DNA of 64,000 bases from DASQMT01 sp963827335 (GCA_963827335.1 CAWHAP010000007.1:62001-126000); one strand, 5' to 3'; shown: positions 25,637 through 33,928, counted from the stretch's first letter. The notes: a model not told the origin generated them from the sequence alone. Numbers and translations: made by a program.

Positions 25637-25660
25637 TGCACGACCGTGCACGAACGTGCA
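25637..25660 (+). promoter_or_regulatory. Overlapping palindromes, probable DeoR operator
   Basis: Two interlocked 14-bp palindromes, TGCACG-ac-CGTGCA (25637-25650) and TGCACG-aa-CGTGCA (25647-25660), with further ATGCA repeats just upstream (from about 25625). They cover the GTG start of the DeoR gene, so binding would block both transcription and initiation. Tandem short repeats of this kind are usual for DeoR regulators. Confidence 0.7.
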
Positions 25661-26425
25661 GCCAACGCCCTTCTCTCCGCCGAGCGCCGGCAGGCGATCC
25701 TGGCCGCGCTCCAGCACGACGGCAAGGTCGTCGCCGCGCGCCTCGCCGACGAGCTCGGGGTGTCGGAGGACACGATCCGGCGCGACCTGCGCGAGCTGGC
25801 GGCGCAGGGCCTCGTGCAGCGCGTCCACGGCGGCGCGCTCCCGCCGGCGCCGCAGCCGGGCTCCTTCGCGCACCGCATCGAGACCCGCCCGGGCGCCAAG
25901 GCCGCGCTCGCCGAGGCCGGGGCCGCGGTGCTCGGCCAGGCGCGCGTCGTGCTGCTCGACGGCTCGACCACGAACCTCGAGCTCGCCCGCCGGATCCCCG
26001 CCGAGCCCCACCGCACCGTGCTCACCAACTCCCCGCCGATCGCCGCCGCGCTCGCAGATCATCCCACCGCCGAGGTGGTGATGATCGGCGGGCGGCTCGA
26101 CAAGCACTCCCAGGTCACCGTCGGCCCCAGCACCGTCGACTTCATCCGCTCCGTGCGCGCCGATGCCGTGGTGCTGGGCGTGTGCGCGCTGCATCCCGAG
26201 TCCGGGCTCTCCACCGACGACCTCGAGGAGGCCTACGTGAAGCGGGCCATGGTGGCCGCCTCGGCGGACGTGATCGCGCTCGCCACGGCCGACAAGCTGC
26301 GCGCCGGCAGCCCCTACCTCGTCGCGCCCGTGGCCGAGGTGACGCACGTCGTGGCCGAGGCCGCCGCGCCCGACGAGCTGCTCGACCCCTACCGCGCCCT
26401 TGGCGTGACGGTGACGCGCGCGTGA
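25646..26425 (+). CDS. DeoR-family sugar-metabolism regulator
   Basis: A 259-residue repressor with an N-terminal DeoR winged helix (SAERRQAILAALQHDGKVVAARLADELGVSEDTIRRDLRELAAQG) and a C-terminal sugar-phosphate-binding DeoRC domain (LLDGSTTNLELA, TNSPPIAAAL). The start is GTG 25646. It overlaps the MFS gene by GTGA. Co-transcription with an MFS permease and a HAD phosphatase suggests control by a phosphorylated sugar; the sugar is not identified. Confidence 0.92.
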   Translation: MHERAANALLSAERRQAILAALQHDGKVVAARLADELGVSEDTIRRDLRELAAQGLVQRVHGGALPPAPQPGSFAHRIETRPGAKAALAEAGAAVLGQARVVLLDGSTTNLELARRIPAEPHRTVLTNSPPIAAALADHPTAEVVMIGGRLDKHSQVTVGPSTVDFIRSVRADAVVLGVCALHPESGLSTDDLEEAYVKRAMVAASADVIALATADKLRAGSPYLVAPVAEVTHVVAEAAAPDELLDPYRALGVTVTRA

Positions 26426-27606
26426 CGCCGCGCTGGGCCACCACCGGCGTCTTCGTCGTCAACGGCGCCGCGATCGGCACCTGGGTCGCGCAGATCCCGT
26501 GGATCCAGGAGCGCTTCGACCTCTCCAAGAGCGCGATGGGCCTGATCATCGTCGCCATGGCGATCGCGGTGATCGTCGCCTTCCCGGTCGCCGGCCAGGC
26601 GATCGTGCGGCACGGCTCGGAGCGGATCGTCTGGATCGGCGGCATCGGCGTCTCGCTCGCGATCCTGCTGCCCGTGCTCGCCCCGCACCCGCTGCTCGTC
26701 GCCGTGGGCCTGCTCGCGCTCGGCGGCGCCTCGGCCACGCAGGACGTGAGCATGAACAGCCACGGCGTCGCGGTGGAGAAGGCGCTCGGCAAGCCGATCA
26801 TGTCCTCACTGCACGCCGGCTGGGCGTTCGGCGGCATGGCCGGCGCCGGGCTCGCCGCGCTGCTGCGCGCGCTCGACGTCGACCCGCGGATCGGCGTGGC
26901 GATCGCCTCGGCGCTGCTGCTCGGGCTGCTGTACGCGTGCACCACGCGCATCGGCCACGGGTCCGCGGCCGAGGGCGACGACTCGCCGGGCTTCACGCTG
27001 CCCTCGCGCGGCGTCGTGCTGCTCGCCGTGCTGTGCCTGCTCGTCATGGTCACGGAGGGCGCGATGGCCGACTGGGGCGGGCTCTACCTGCGCCAGGACC
27101 TCGGCGCGAGCGCCGCGCTCGCCGCCCTCTCCTACTCCTTCTTCACCGGCGGGATGACGCTCGGGCGCGTGGTCGGCGACTGGATCAACCACCGCATCGG
27201 CGCCGTGGCCCTGCTGCGCTGGGGCGCGCTGCTCACCGGCATCCCGCTCGCCGCCATGCTGCTGATCGGCGCGCCCGCCGCCGCGCTCGCCGGGCTCTTC
27301 CTCGTCGGCCTGGGCGTCGCCAACGGCGTCCCGCTCATGTTCAGCGCCGCCGGCCGCCAACCCGACACGCCGCCCGGGCCGGGCATCGCCGCCGTCTCCT
27401 CGATGGGGTCGCTCGGCTTCCTCGCCGGCCCGCCGGTGATCGGCTTCCTGGCCGACGCCACGTCGCTCCCCTGGGCGCTGGCCACCCTGATCCTCGGCGC
27501 CGTCGCCGTGTTCGCGCTGGCGCGGCGCGCCACCGGGCGCAGCGTGCCCGACCCGGGCGACGGCCGGGCGGAGCCGGTCCCGCACGAGCCGGTGGCGGTG
27601 CCGTGA
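26422..27606 (+). CDS. MFS transporter (YbjJ-like)
   Basis: A 394-residue permease with 12 predicted helices, beginning at GTG 26422. The N-terminal block INGxxIGTWVAQIPWIQERFDLS-type sequence and the later TQDVSMNSHGVAVEK and HAGWAFGG segments match the YbjJ/sugar-related MFS group rather than drug exporters. It lies between DeoR and a HAD phosphatase, each joined by GTGA overlaps, consistent with uptake or export of a sugar or sugar phosphate. Confidence 0.85.
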   Translation: MTPRWATTGVFVVNGAAIGTWVAQIPWIQERFDLSKSAMGLIIVAMAIAVIVAFPVAGQAIVRHGSERIVWIGGIGVSLAILLPVLAPHPLLVAVGLLALGGASATQDVSMNSHGVAVEKALGKPIMSSLHAGWAFGGMAGAGLAALLRALDVDPRIGVAIASALLLGLLYACTTRIGHGSAAEGDDSPGFTLPSRGVVLLAVLCLLVMVTEGAMADWGGLYLRQDLGASAALAALSYSFFTGGMTLGRVVGDWINHRIGAVALLRWGALLTGIPLAAMLLIGAPAAALAGLFLVGLGVANGVPLMFSAAGRQPDTPPGPGIAAVSSMGSLGFLAGPPVIGFLADATSLPWALATLILGAVAVFALARRATGRSVPDPGDGRAEPVPHEPVAVP

Positions 27607-28223
27607 GCTTCGCGGCCGTCATCTCGGACTTCGACGGCGTGCTCGCCGACTCGACCGCGGCCATCACCCGCGTGTGGGCGCGGTGGGGCGAGCGGCTCGG
27701 GATCGACGGCGCCGCGATCCAGGCCGCCAACCACGGCCGGCCGAGCGACGCCGTCATCGCCGAGCACGTCGCGCCGGATCGCGTCGCCGCCGAGGCGGCG
27801 TGGGTGCTCGCGGCCGAGACCGCCGACACGGAGGGCGTCGTCGCCTACCCCGGCGCCGCCGCGGTGCTCGCGCTGCCGGTCGTCGCCATCGCCACCTCGT
27901 GCGAGTGGACGCTGGCCCACGCCCGGCTCGGCGCCGCCGGGCTGCCCGTGCCGGAGGTGCTCGTGACCGCGGACCAGACCGCCCGCGGGAAGCCCGCGCC
28001 CGCGCCCTACCTGCTGGCCGCGGAGCGGCTCGGGGTCGACCCCGGCGACTGCCTCGTGCTCGAGGACGCGCCCGCCGGGATCGCCGCGGGCCGCGCGGCG
28101 GGCATGACCGTGTGGGCCGTGACCACCACGCACGGGCCAGAGGCGCTCGGCGAGGCGCACCGGATCGCGTCCGGGCTGCCGGCGTACCTGCCCGACCTCA
28201 CGCGGCAGCCGCGCGCCGCCTGA
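27603..28223 (+). CDS. HAD-family sugar-phosphatase-like hydrolase
   Basis: A 206-residue haloacid-dehalogenase hydrolase, subfamily I. Motif I SDFDGVLADS supplies the nucleophile and acid/base aspartates; motif II Thr/Ser is in AIATSCEW; motif III Lys in GKPAPAPYLLA; motif IV ED in VLEDAPAGIAAG. The pattern fits phosphoglycolate- or 2-deoxyglucose-6-phosphate-type phosphatases. It is the last gene of the DeoR-MFS-HAD operon, and its end overlaps the convergent second HAD gene by 26 nt. Confidence 0.88.
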   Translation: MSFAAVISDFDGVLADSTAAITRVWARWGERLGIDGAAIQAANHGRPSDAVIAEHVAPDRVAAEAAWVLAAETADTEGVVAYPGAAAVLALPVVAIATSCEWTLAHARLGAAGLPVPEVLVTADQTARGKPAPAPYLLAAERLGVDPGDCLVLEDAPAGIAAGRAAGMTVWAVTTTHGPEALGEAHRIASGLPAYLPDLTRQPRAA

Positions 28224-29019
28224 GCAGCGCGGGGATCTCCGCCCAGCCGTCGCGCGCGGGCGGCTCGATCGTCGGGATCTCGGGGAGCAGCCGGGCGGCG
28301 CTGGAGCCGGCCACGGTCAGCGGCCAGGCGGCGGCCTCCAGCATCGGCACGTCGTTCGTGTTGTCGCCGACCGCGAGCACGTCGTCGGGCGAGCAGCCCG
28401 CCTCCGCGCAGAACGCCAGCACGCCCGCCCACTTCGAGACGCCCGGCGCCATCGCCGTGATCCCCCAGCCCGGCCAGATCGGCTCGGGCGCGCAGTCGAA
28501 GCCGAAGCCCGCGGCGTCGAGCGCCACCGCCACCGGCGCCAGGTCGCGCTCGGGCCGGCCGAGGACGGAGAAGGCGTAGACCGGCTCGCTCGCGACCGTC
28601 GCCGCCAGGTCGGCCGGGCGCGTCACGCCGGCGAGGGACTCGAGGTGCCCCGGGTGGGACGCCGGCGCCGGCGGCAGGACGACGTCGACGTCCGGCTCGG
28701 CCACGTACACGCACGGCGGGAGGCCCGCCGACTCGAACGCGGCGAGCGCGGCGGCGGCCGCGCGGGGCGGGAACGGCACGGCGTGGAACACGCTGCCGTC
28801 CGCGTGCCGGCCGATCGCGCCGTTCAGCCCGACGACCGGCAGCGGCAGCGCGTTGCCGTCGAGCAGCAGCCGCGCCCCGCGCACGCGCCGCGCGGTCGCC
28901 GCCAGCACCGGCACGCCGTCGGCCTCGAGCTCGGCGATCGCCGCCCGCGTCGCGGGCGACGCGACGCAGTCGCGCCCCCACAGCGTCCCGTCCAGGTCGG
29001 TGACGACGAGCGGGCCTAT
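28198..29019 (-). CDS. HAD-family (Cof-type) hydrolase with no standard start codon
   Basis: About 273 residues. Motif I VTDLDGTLW is close to the N terminus, and motif IV GDNTNDVPMLEAA is near the C terminus, as in the Cof/sucrose-phosphatase-like subfamily with a C2 cap. No ATG, GTG or TTG lies in frame between the upstream GTG at 29235 (72 codons inside rmlA) and the catalytic aspartates. An ATA at 29017-29019 overlaps the rmlA stop as ATAG, exactly where neighbouring genes have GTGA and TTGA, so AUA initiation is possible. Function is by family only. Confidence 0.75.
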   Translation of the reverse strand: MGPLVVTDLDGTLWGRDCVASPATRAAIAELEADGVPVLAATARRVRGARLLLDGNALPLPVVGLNGAIGRHADGSVFHAVPFPPRAAAAALAAFESAGLPPCVYVAEPDVDVVLPPAPASHPGHLESLAGVTRPADLAATVASEPVYAFSVLGRPERDLAPVAVALDAAGFGFDCAPEPIWPGWGITAMAPGVSKWAGVLAFCAEAGCSPDDVLAVGDNTNDVPMLEAAAWPLTVAGSSAARLLPEIPTIEPPARDGWAEIPALLRRRAAAA

Positions 29020-29891
29020 CGCTGAGTGTCGCCGTCGAGGAGCGTCATCAGGTAGGTGCCGTAGCCGCTCTTCTCCAGCGGCTCGGCCAGCGCGCGCAGC
29101 TCGGCGTCGGAGATGAAGCCCTCGCGCCAGGCCACCTCCTCCGGCGAGCCGATCCGCAGCCCCTGGCGCTCCTCGATCACCCGCACGAACTCGGCCGCCT
29201 GCATGAGCGAGTCGAACGTGCCCGTGTCCAGCCACGCCGTGCCGCGGTCGAGCACGCCGACGCGCAGCTTCCCGCGCTGCAGGTACTCGCGGTTGACGTC
29301 GGTGATCTCGATCTCGCCGCGCGCGCTCGGCTGCACGTTCGCGGCGATGTCGACCACGTCGTTGTCGTAGAAGTAGAGCCCGACGACGGCGTAGTTGGAC
29401 TTGGGCCGCTCCGGCTTCTCCTCGATCGAGACGGCGTTGCGGTCGGCGTCGAACTCGACCACGCCGTAGCGCTCCGGGTCGGCGACGTGGTAGGCGAAGA
29501 CCGCGCCGCCGTCCGGGTCGTTCAGGGCCTTGAGCTGGGCGCCCAGCCCGTAGCCGTAGAAGATGTTGTCGCCGAGGATCATCGCCACGGCGTCGTCCCC
29601 GATGAAGCCGGCGCCGATGATGAACGCGTCGGCGAGCCCGCGCGGGGTCTCCTGCGCGGCGTACTCGAACCGGCAGCCGAACTGCGAGCCGTCGCCGAGC
29701 AGGCGCTTGAACTGGTCCTGGTCGAACGGCGTGGTGATGATCAGGATCTCGCTGATCCCCGCCATCATCAGCGTCGACAGGGGGTAGTAGACCATCGGCT
29801 TGTCGTAGACCGGCATGATCTGCTTCGAGATCGCCTGGGTGATCGGGTACAGCCGCGTGCCCGACCCGCCGGCGAGGATGATCCCCTTCAA
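29016..29891 (-). CDS. rmlA: Glucose-1-phosphate thymidylyltransferase
   Basis: A 291-residue nucleotidyltransferase with the signature GGSGTRLYP (residues 8-16), KQIMPVYDKPMVYYPLSTL, LGDNIFYG and EEKP, the complete RmlA set. It makes dTDP-glucose from dTTP and glucose 1-phosphate, the first step of dTDP-rhamnose synthesis. The start is TTG 29891, overlapping the previous stop as TTGA; the next codons give KGIILAGG as in all homologues. It is in a pafBC-PPOX-rmlA-HAD operon rather than with rmlBD. Confidence 0.95.
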   Translation of the reverse strand: MKGIILAGGSGTRLYPITQAISKQIMPVYDKPMVYYPLSTLMMAGISEILIITTPFDQDQFKRLLGDGSQFGCRFEYAAQETPRGLADAFIIGAGFIGDDAVAMILGDNIFYGYGLGAQLKALNDPDGGAVFAYHVADPERYGVVEFDADRNAVSIEEKPERPKSNYAVVGLYFYDNDVVDIAANVQPSARGEIEITDVNREYLQRGKLRVGVLDRGTAWLDTGTFDSLMQAAEFVRVIEERQGLRIGSPEEVAWREGFISDAELRALAEPLEKSGYGTYLMTLLDGDTQR

Positions 29892-30349
29892 TACGTGCCC
29901 CCGAGCTTGCGGTGGTCCCAGCTGACGCGGCGGCGCGCGGCGAACTGCAGCCCCACGCGCTTGGCCGCCTGCACGCGCATCGCCGCCGCCAGGCCGGGCG
30001 CCGCCTCGCCGCCGCCGTAGCGCGCGGCGATCTCGGCCCCGAGCGCGGCCACGACGTCGAGCCCGCGGTGCACGATCGCGTCGCAGTCGAGCATCACCCC
30101 GCGCAGCTGCCCGTACTCCGCGCCGGCCTCGACCTGGAGCGTGCAGCGCGCGTCGCGCTCCAGGTTGCGCACCTTCTGCGACTTCGCGTAGGTCCACGAC
30201 CACAGCTCGCCGCCCCGCAGCACGTACCACAGCGGCATCAGGTGCGGCCGCCCGTCGCGCGCGATCGTCGCGCAGGTGACGGTGCGCTCCTCGGCGAGGA
30301 AGGACGCCACCTCGGCGTCCGTCATCACGATCTGGCCGCGCCGGCTCAC
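29888..30349 (-). CDS. Pyridoxamine 5'-phosphate oxidase-like flavin/F420 split-barrel protein
   Basis: A 153-residue split beta-barrel protein (PPOX family). The segment TVTCATIARDGRPHLMPLWYVLRGG followed by KVRNLERDARCTLQVEAG is the cofactor-binding face seen in FMN- or F420-dependent reductases. The GTG at 30349 overlaps the pafBC stop (GTGA); ATG 30325 is the other candidate. Cofactor and substrate cannot be decided from the sequence. Confidence 0.82.
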   Translation of the reverse strand: MSRRGQIVMTDAEVASFLAEERTVTCATIARDGRPHLMPLWYVLRGGELWSWTYAKSQKVRNLERDARCTLQVEAGAEYGQLRGVMLDCDAIVHRGLDVVAALGAEIAARYGGGEAAPGLAAAMRVQAAKRVGLQFAARRRVSWDHRKLGGTY

Positions 30350-32397
30350 CGCGAGGAGGGTGCCACAAGGCGCTCGGCGGCGGCGAGCACGTGCTCGCGC
30401 ACGTCCGCCGGCTCGAGCACGGCGGCGTCGCCGGCCTCCTTGAGGATCTCCTTGACGAGGTAGCGCTCGCCCTTGAACAGCCACTCGACGATCACCGCGC
30501 CGTCGTCGAGCTCGGCCAGCACCGGCCGCTTCTCGGCCACCCAGCGCGCGTGCTCGGACGAGATCCACACGTGCGCGACGCGCGAGCCCTCGATCTCCCC
30601 GGTCCGCTGCCAGCCCTCGACGTCGGCGATCGTGTCCAGCTCCGCGCGCCGCTCGTAGGTCTCGTCGAGCACGTCGGCGCGCTTGATGCGGTCCAGGCGG
30701 AAGCTGCGCAACTGGTCCTTGCTCGGGTCGAACACGCGCACGTACCAGCCCTCGGGGCTGTTGATGAGCGCGTACGGCTCGGCGACGCGCGTCGTGAACT
30801 CGTCCTCGTACTCGGCGTAGTACTCGAGCTCGATCAGCCGGCTCTGCTCGATCGCCGCGCCGACCTCGCGGGCGATCGTGTCGTCCGTGCGCGCGTTGGA
30901 GACCAGCAGGCCCTCCTTGGCGACGTCGCCGAGCGCATGCTCGAGCTTCTCGCGCGCGGTGAGCAGGTGCTCGGAGAGGTGGACGCCGAGCAGCTCGATC
31001 GCCGCCAGCAGCGCGCGCCCCTCGATCGGGAGCAGGCGGGCCGGGCGGTCGAAGGTGTCCGAGTAGGGCTCCGGGTCGACCTCGATCTCGCCGTTCGGCA
31101 GCACCTCCGCGTAGAGCACGTAGGCGCCGCCGCCGAAGTTGACGACGTTGAGCACGGCGACGTCCTCGCGCAGCTCCTGCGGCGACATCTGCAGCTGCTC
31201 GCAGACCTGCGCGGCGTCGAGCCGCCGGCCCGCGCGGCCCGCCTCGATCAGCACCGATGCGAGCGTGACCAGGCGCGCGAAGCGCTCCGGCCGGATGCCG
31301 GTGGCCTCGCGCTGGCGCTGCGCCGGCTCCCGCTCGCCCGGCGCCGGCTGCGGCCGGCGGCCCGCCTCGGCGCTCACGAACGGCTCGCCGCGGTGCAGCT
31401 CGACCACGCGGTCCAGGCGGCGGTGCAGCTCCTCCGCCAGGGCCGGGGGGCCCAGCACCCGCGCATGCTGCTCGTAGCCGATCGCCCAGGCCAGCACGAG
31501 GCGCGGCATCGCGTAGGCGGTGCGGAACACGCGGCCGCCGTCGTCGGCGTCGGTCCACTCCCCGTAGCGGCCGAAGTTCCGGTCGACGTGCCAGGCGATG
31601 CGGTCGGAGACCCAGATCTCGGCCGTGTCGACGGGCTCGCCGAGCTGCCACGGGATGCGGTTCGCGTAGCGCCGGGGGTCGAAGTCGTCCGGGCGCTGGA
31701 AGTCGTGCTCGGCCTTCGTGGCGTACGCGACCTTGCCGCGGATGCGCGAGAGCCGGAACACGCGGATGTCGCCGCGCTCGTGCGACCAGCCCACGAGGTA
31801 GAACTGCCCGCCCTCGAACAGCAGCTCGTACGGGTCGACCTTGCGCACCGCCGTCTCGCCCGTCTGCATCGTGAAGTACTCGAACTCGATCCGCTTGCGC
31901 CGGTAGATCGCGGTGTCGACCTTCGCGAGGCGCGCGGAGAGCTCGGCCCCGCCGGCCGAGCCGGTGATGCCCAGGCCGATCGCGCGCTGGGCGGGCGAGC
32001 CGAGGGGGCTCGGGCGGCCCCAGGTGAGCTGCTGGAGCGCGAGCCGCAGCGGCTCGGCGTAGGCGAACTCGCCGTCGAGCAGGCTCAGCGCCGTCTGCAG
32101 GGCCGCCAGCTCGGCGTCCGTGAACTCGACGGCGGGGAGGAAGAAGGCCTCGGGCGCGAGCGAGTAGTTCTCCTGCTCGGAGAAGCCGTCGGCGGGCCGG
32201 TCGACCGACAGGTGGATGCCCAGCGAGTCGAGCTCGGCGCGGTCGGCGTAGAAGCGCCGCGCGAACGCGTCCTCCGTCATGTCCGAGTAGCCCTCGACGT
32301 CGCGGCGGATCTCGGTCGCGGTCACCGGCCGCCGTTCTGCCATCAAGTAGGAGATCAGCGACAGCTGCCGGATGAGCTTCTCGGTGTCCTTGGCCAC
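30346..32397 (-). CDS. pafBC: Fused PafB-PafC WYL-domain transcriptional activator
   Basis: A 683-residue protein made of two tandem halves, each with a winged helix and a WYL domain: half one about 1-330 (FYLVGWSHERGDIRVFRLSRI), half two about 370-683 (ALINSPEGWYVRVFDPSKDQLRSFRLDRI). In mycobacteria PafB and PafC are separate and together activate the LexA/RecA-independent DNA-damage regulon; fused forms are known in other actinobacteria. The start is GTG 32397 with a TAAGGT box 8 nt upstream. No proteasome or pup gene is nearby in this window, unlike the mycobacterial locus. Confidence 0.92.
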   Translation of the reverse strand: MAKDTEKLIRQLSLISYLMAERRPVTATEIRRDVEGYSDMTEDAFARRFYADRAELDSLGIHLSVDRPADGFSEQENYSLAPEAFFLPAVEFTDAELAALQTALSLLDGEFAYAEPLRLALQQLTWGRPSPLGSPAQRAIGLGITGSAGGAELSARLAKVDTAIYRRKRIEFEYFTMQTGETAVRKVDPYELLFEGGQFYLVGWSHERGDIRVFRLSRIRGKVAYATKAEHDFQRPDDFDPRRYANRIPWQLGEPVDTAEIWVSDRIAWHVDRNFGRYGEWTDADDGGRVFRTAYAMPRLVLAWAIGYEQHARVLGPPALAEELHRRLDRVVELHRGEPFVSAEAGRRPQPAPGEREPAQRQREATGIRPERFARLVTLASVLIEAGRAGRRLDAAQVCEQLQMSPQELREDVAVLNVVNFGGGAYVLYAEVLPNGEIEVDPEPYSDTFDRPARLLPIEGRALLAAIELLGVHLSEHLLTAREKLEHALGDVAKEGLLVSNARTDDTIAREVGAAIEQSRLIELEYYAEYEDEFTTRVAEPYALINSPEGWYVRVFDPSKDQLRSFRLDRIKRADVLDETYERRAELDTIADVEGWQRTGEIEGSRVAHVWISSEHARWVAEKRPVLAELDDGAVIVEWLFKGERYLVKEILKEAGDAAVLEPADVREHVLAAAERLVAPSSR

Positions 32398-32405
32398 GAC
32401 CGCTC

Positions 32406-32411
32406 ACCTTA
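32406..32411 (-). promoter_or_regulatory. Putative leaderless -10 box of pafBC operon
   Basis: TAAGGT on the minus strand, 8 nt before GTG 32397. The rest of the 32398-32525 gap (128 nt) holds the divergent start of the response-regulator gene; no further repeat or gene was seen in it. Confidence 0.5.
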
Positions 32412-32525
32412 GACCGCGGTTTCTCGCGCAGCAGCGGGTCTGCGCAGTTCCGGCACGGAGATTTGCCGTGTTTGCGGAACAACCGGGGCACTAGGGTTCT
32501 GGTCGCAACTGCCGATATACACCCA

Positions 32526-33182
32526 GTGGTGTCCTTGCGCCTCGTCCTCATCGAAGACCACCAGGCGCTCCGGGAGGGCCTCGAGCTGCTGCTCGGCCGC
32601 GAGGGCTGCGACGTCGTCGGCACCGCCGGCACGGCCGCCGAGGGCCAGGAGCTCGTCGAGGCCCTCGCGCCCGACGTCGCGCTCGTCGACATCCGGCTCG
32701 GCGAGGACGACGGCATCGATCTGACCAAGCGGCTGCTCGGCGAGGATCCCGACCGCCGCATCGTGCTCTACACCGGCTCCTCCGACGAGGAGCTGCTGTT
32801 CAGCGGGCTCGACTCCGGGGCGCGCGGCTACGCGCTCAAGGACGGCTCGCCGCGGGAGCTCGTCGACGCGCTCGCGCTCGTGGCCGACGGCGGCAGCTAC
32901 GTCGACCCCCGCCTGCGCGCCGCGCTGCTCTCCCGCCGGTCGACCGAGCGGCTGCCCGCGCTGTCGAACCGGGAGCGCGAGATCCTGGACCTTCTCGCTC
33001 AGGGCTTGACCGGGGAGCGGGTGGCAGAGAAGCTCGTGCTCTCAGCCGAGACGGTGAAGACGCACATCCGCAACGCCATGACCAAGCTCGAGGCACACAC
33101 CCGCGTGCACGCGATCGCGATCGCCCTGCGCGAGGGCTTCATCTCGCCGCCCGACGACGCGGGCGTGGGCGCCCGTGGTTGA
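32526..33182 (+). CDS. NarL/LuxR-type response regulator
   Basis: About 218 residues: a receiver domain (phosphoacceptor D55 in LVDIRL, acidic pair ED at 10-11, Lys in YALKDGS) and a C-terminal LuxR helix-turn-helix (LSNREREILDLLAQGLTGERVAEKLVLSAETVKTHIRNAMTKL). The start is taken as GTG 32526 or GTG 32529, immediately before SLRLVLIEDH. A phosphoacceptor-only kinase fragment and a single-domain receiver follow, suggesting a local phosphorelay. Confidence 0.87.
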   Translation: MVSLRLVLIEDHQALREGLELLLGREGCDVVGTAGTAAEGQELVEALAPDVALVDIRLGEDDGIDLTKRLLGEDPDRRIVLYTGSSDEELLFSGLDSGARGYALKDGSPRELVDALALVADGGSYVDPRLRAALLSRRSTERLPALSNREREILDLLAQGLTGERVAEKLVLSAETVKTHIRNAMTKLEAHTRVHAIAIALREGFISPPDDAGVGARG

Positions 33183-33390
33183 GGGCGACGGCCTCAGCCG
33201 CCTGCGCCACGACCTGCGCACGCCGCTGACGGTCGTGATCGGGTTCGCCGAGATCATGGCCGGGGACCGCCCGCTCACGGACGCCGAGCGGCGCGACTAC
33301 GCCGAGCGCGTCCTGCACGCTGCGATCGAGATCCGCGAGATGATCGACGCCGTCCGCCTGGACGGCTCGATCGTTCGCGACGGCGACTGA
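33175..33390 (+). CDS. Stand-alone histidine phosphoacceptor (HisKA/DHp) domain protein
   Basis: A 71-residue protein starting at GTG 33175, overlapping the response regulator by 8 nt. It consists only of a HisKA dimerisation/phosphoacceptor helix pair: LSRLRHDLRTPLTVVIGFAEIM contains the H-box with H12 and D13, followed by a second helix (AERRDYAERVLHAAIEIREMIDAVRL). There is no ATPase domain and no room for one before the stop. It could act as a phosphotransfer protein or receive phosphate in trans. Whether it is functional or a remnant of a larger kinase is unresolved. Confidence 0.75.
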   Translation: MVEGDGLSRLRHDLRTPLTVVIGFAEIMAGDRPLTDAERRDYAERVLHAAIEIREMIDAVRLDGSIVRDGD

Positions 33391-33423
33391 CCGCTTGAGC
33401 GATCGCCGCGAGGTTGCGACATT

Positions 33424-33441
33424 CGTCCAGTCGCCTGGACG
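33424..33441 (+). promoter_or_regulatory. Hairpin before the single-domain receiver gene
   Basis: CGTCCAG-tcgc-CTGGACG, a perfect 7-bp stem with a 4-nt loop, lies in the 79-nt gap between the DHp gene and the receiver gene. It may be a terminator or leader element. Confidence 0.4.
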
Positions 33442-33469
33442 GATGTCGTGGACGGTCGATGTACGGCAC

Positions 33470-33847
33470 ATGTCCCGAGTGCTCGTCGTCGATGACGATC
33501 CGAACCTCCGCCACCTGGTCTCCGTCCGCCTGCAGAAGGCGGGCCACCGCGTGCTGGCAGCCGACTCCGCCGCCGAGGCGCTGGCCGTCGTGCAGGACCG
33601 CGGCGCGCCCGACGTCGTCGTGCTCGACGTGACCATGCCCGGCATGACCGGCCTCGAGCTGCTGCCGATGATGCGCACGCTCGACGGCTGCGAGCAGCTG
33701 CCCGCGATCTTCCTCTCCGGCCGCGTCGACCATGCCGACGTCGAGGCCGGCCGCGCCCTCGGGGCGACCTACCTCACCAAGCCGTTCAGCGCCGTCGCGC
33801 TCGTGAACGCCATCGAGCGGCTCGCGCCGGTCGAAGCCGGCTGGTAA
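33470..33847 (+). CDS. Single-domain response regulator
   Basis: A 125-residue CheY-like receiver with acidic cluster DDD at 8-10, phosphoacceptor D53 in VLDVTMPGMTG, Ser in IFLSGR and Lys in YLTKPF. There is no output domain. The ATG at 33470 gives the standard start MSRVLVVDDDPN; an upstream in-frame ATG at 33443 is less likely. It lies behind the DHp-only protein, a natural partner. The palindromic element copy B starts 2 nt after its stop. Confidence 0.87.
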   Translation: MSRVLVVDDDPNLRHLVSVRLQKAGHRVLAADSAAEALAVVQDRGAPDVVVLDVTMPGMTGLELLPMMRTLDGCEQLPAIFLSGRVDHADVEAGRALGATYLTKPFSAVALVNAIERLAPVEAGW

Positions 33848-33848
33848 G

Positions 33849-33927
33849 AGGGCGAAGCCCGGTCTCGACCGGACACGGATGTCCGGCGTCGCCATCAGAA
33901 CGCGGTCCGGACGACCCGCGGAGCACT
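33849..33927 (+). repeat. Dispersed palindromic element, copy B
   Basis: A 79-bp copy of the element at 15-91, filling almost exactly the space between the convergent stops at 33847 and 33929. The first 16 bases and the last 29 are identical to copy A. Hairpins CCGGTC-tc-GACCGG and CCGGACAC-gg-ATGTCCGG are retained, the second with one mismatched or wobble pair. Confidence 0.78.
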
Positions 33928-33928
33928 C

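Noticed and set aside
28198..29235. GTG 29235 as the start of the Cof-type HAD gene
   Set aside because: It would add 72 low-complexity residues fully inside rmlA, ahead of a motif I that is normally at the N terminus.
32463..32525. N-terminal extension of the response regulator from 32463
   Set aside because: The extra 21 residues do not resemble a receiver start; homologous sequence begins at the GTG pair at 32526/32529.
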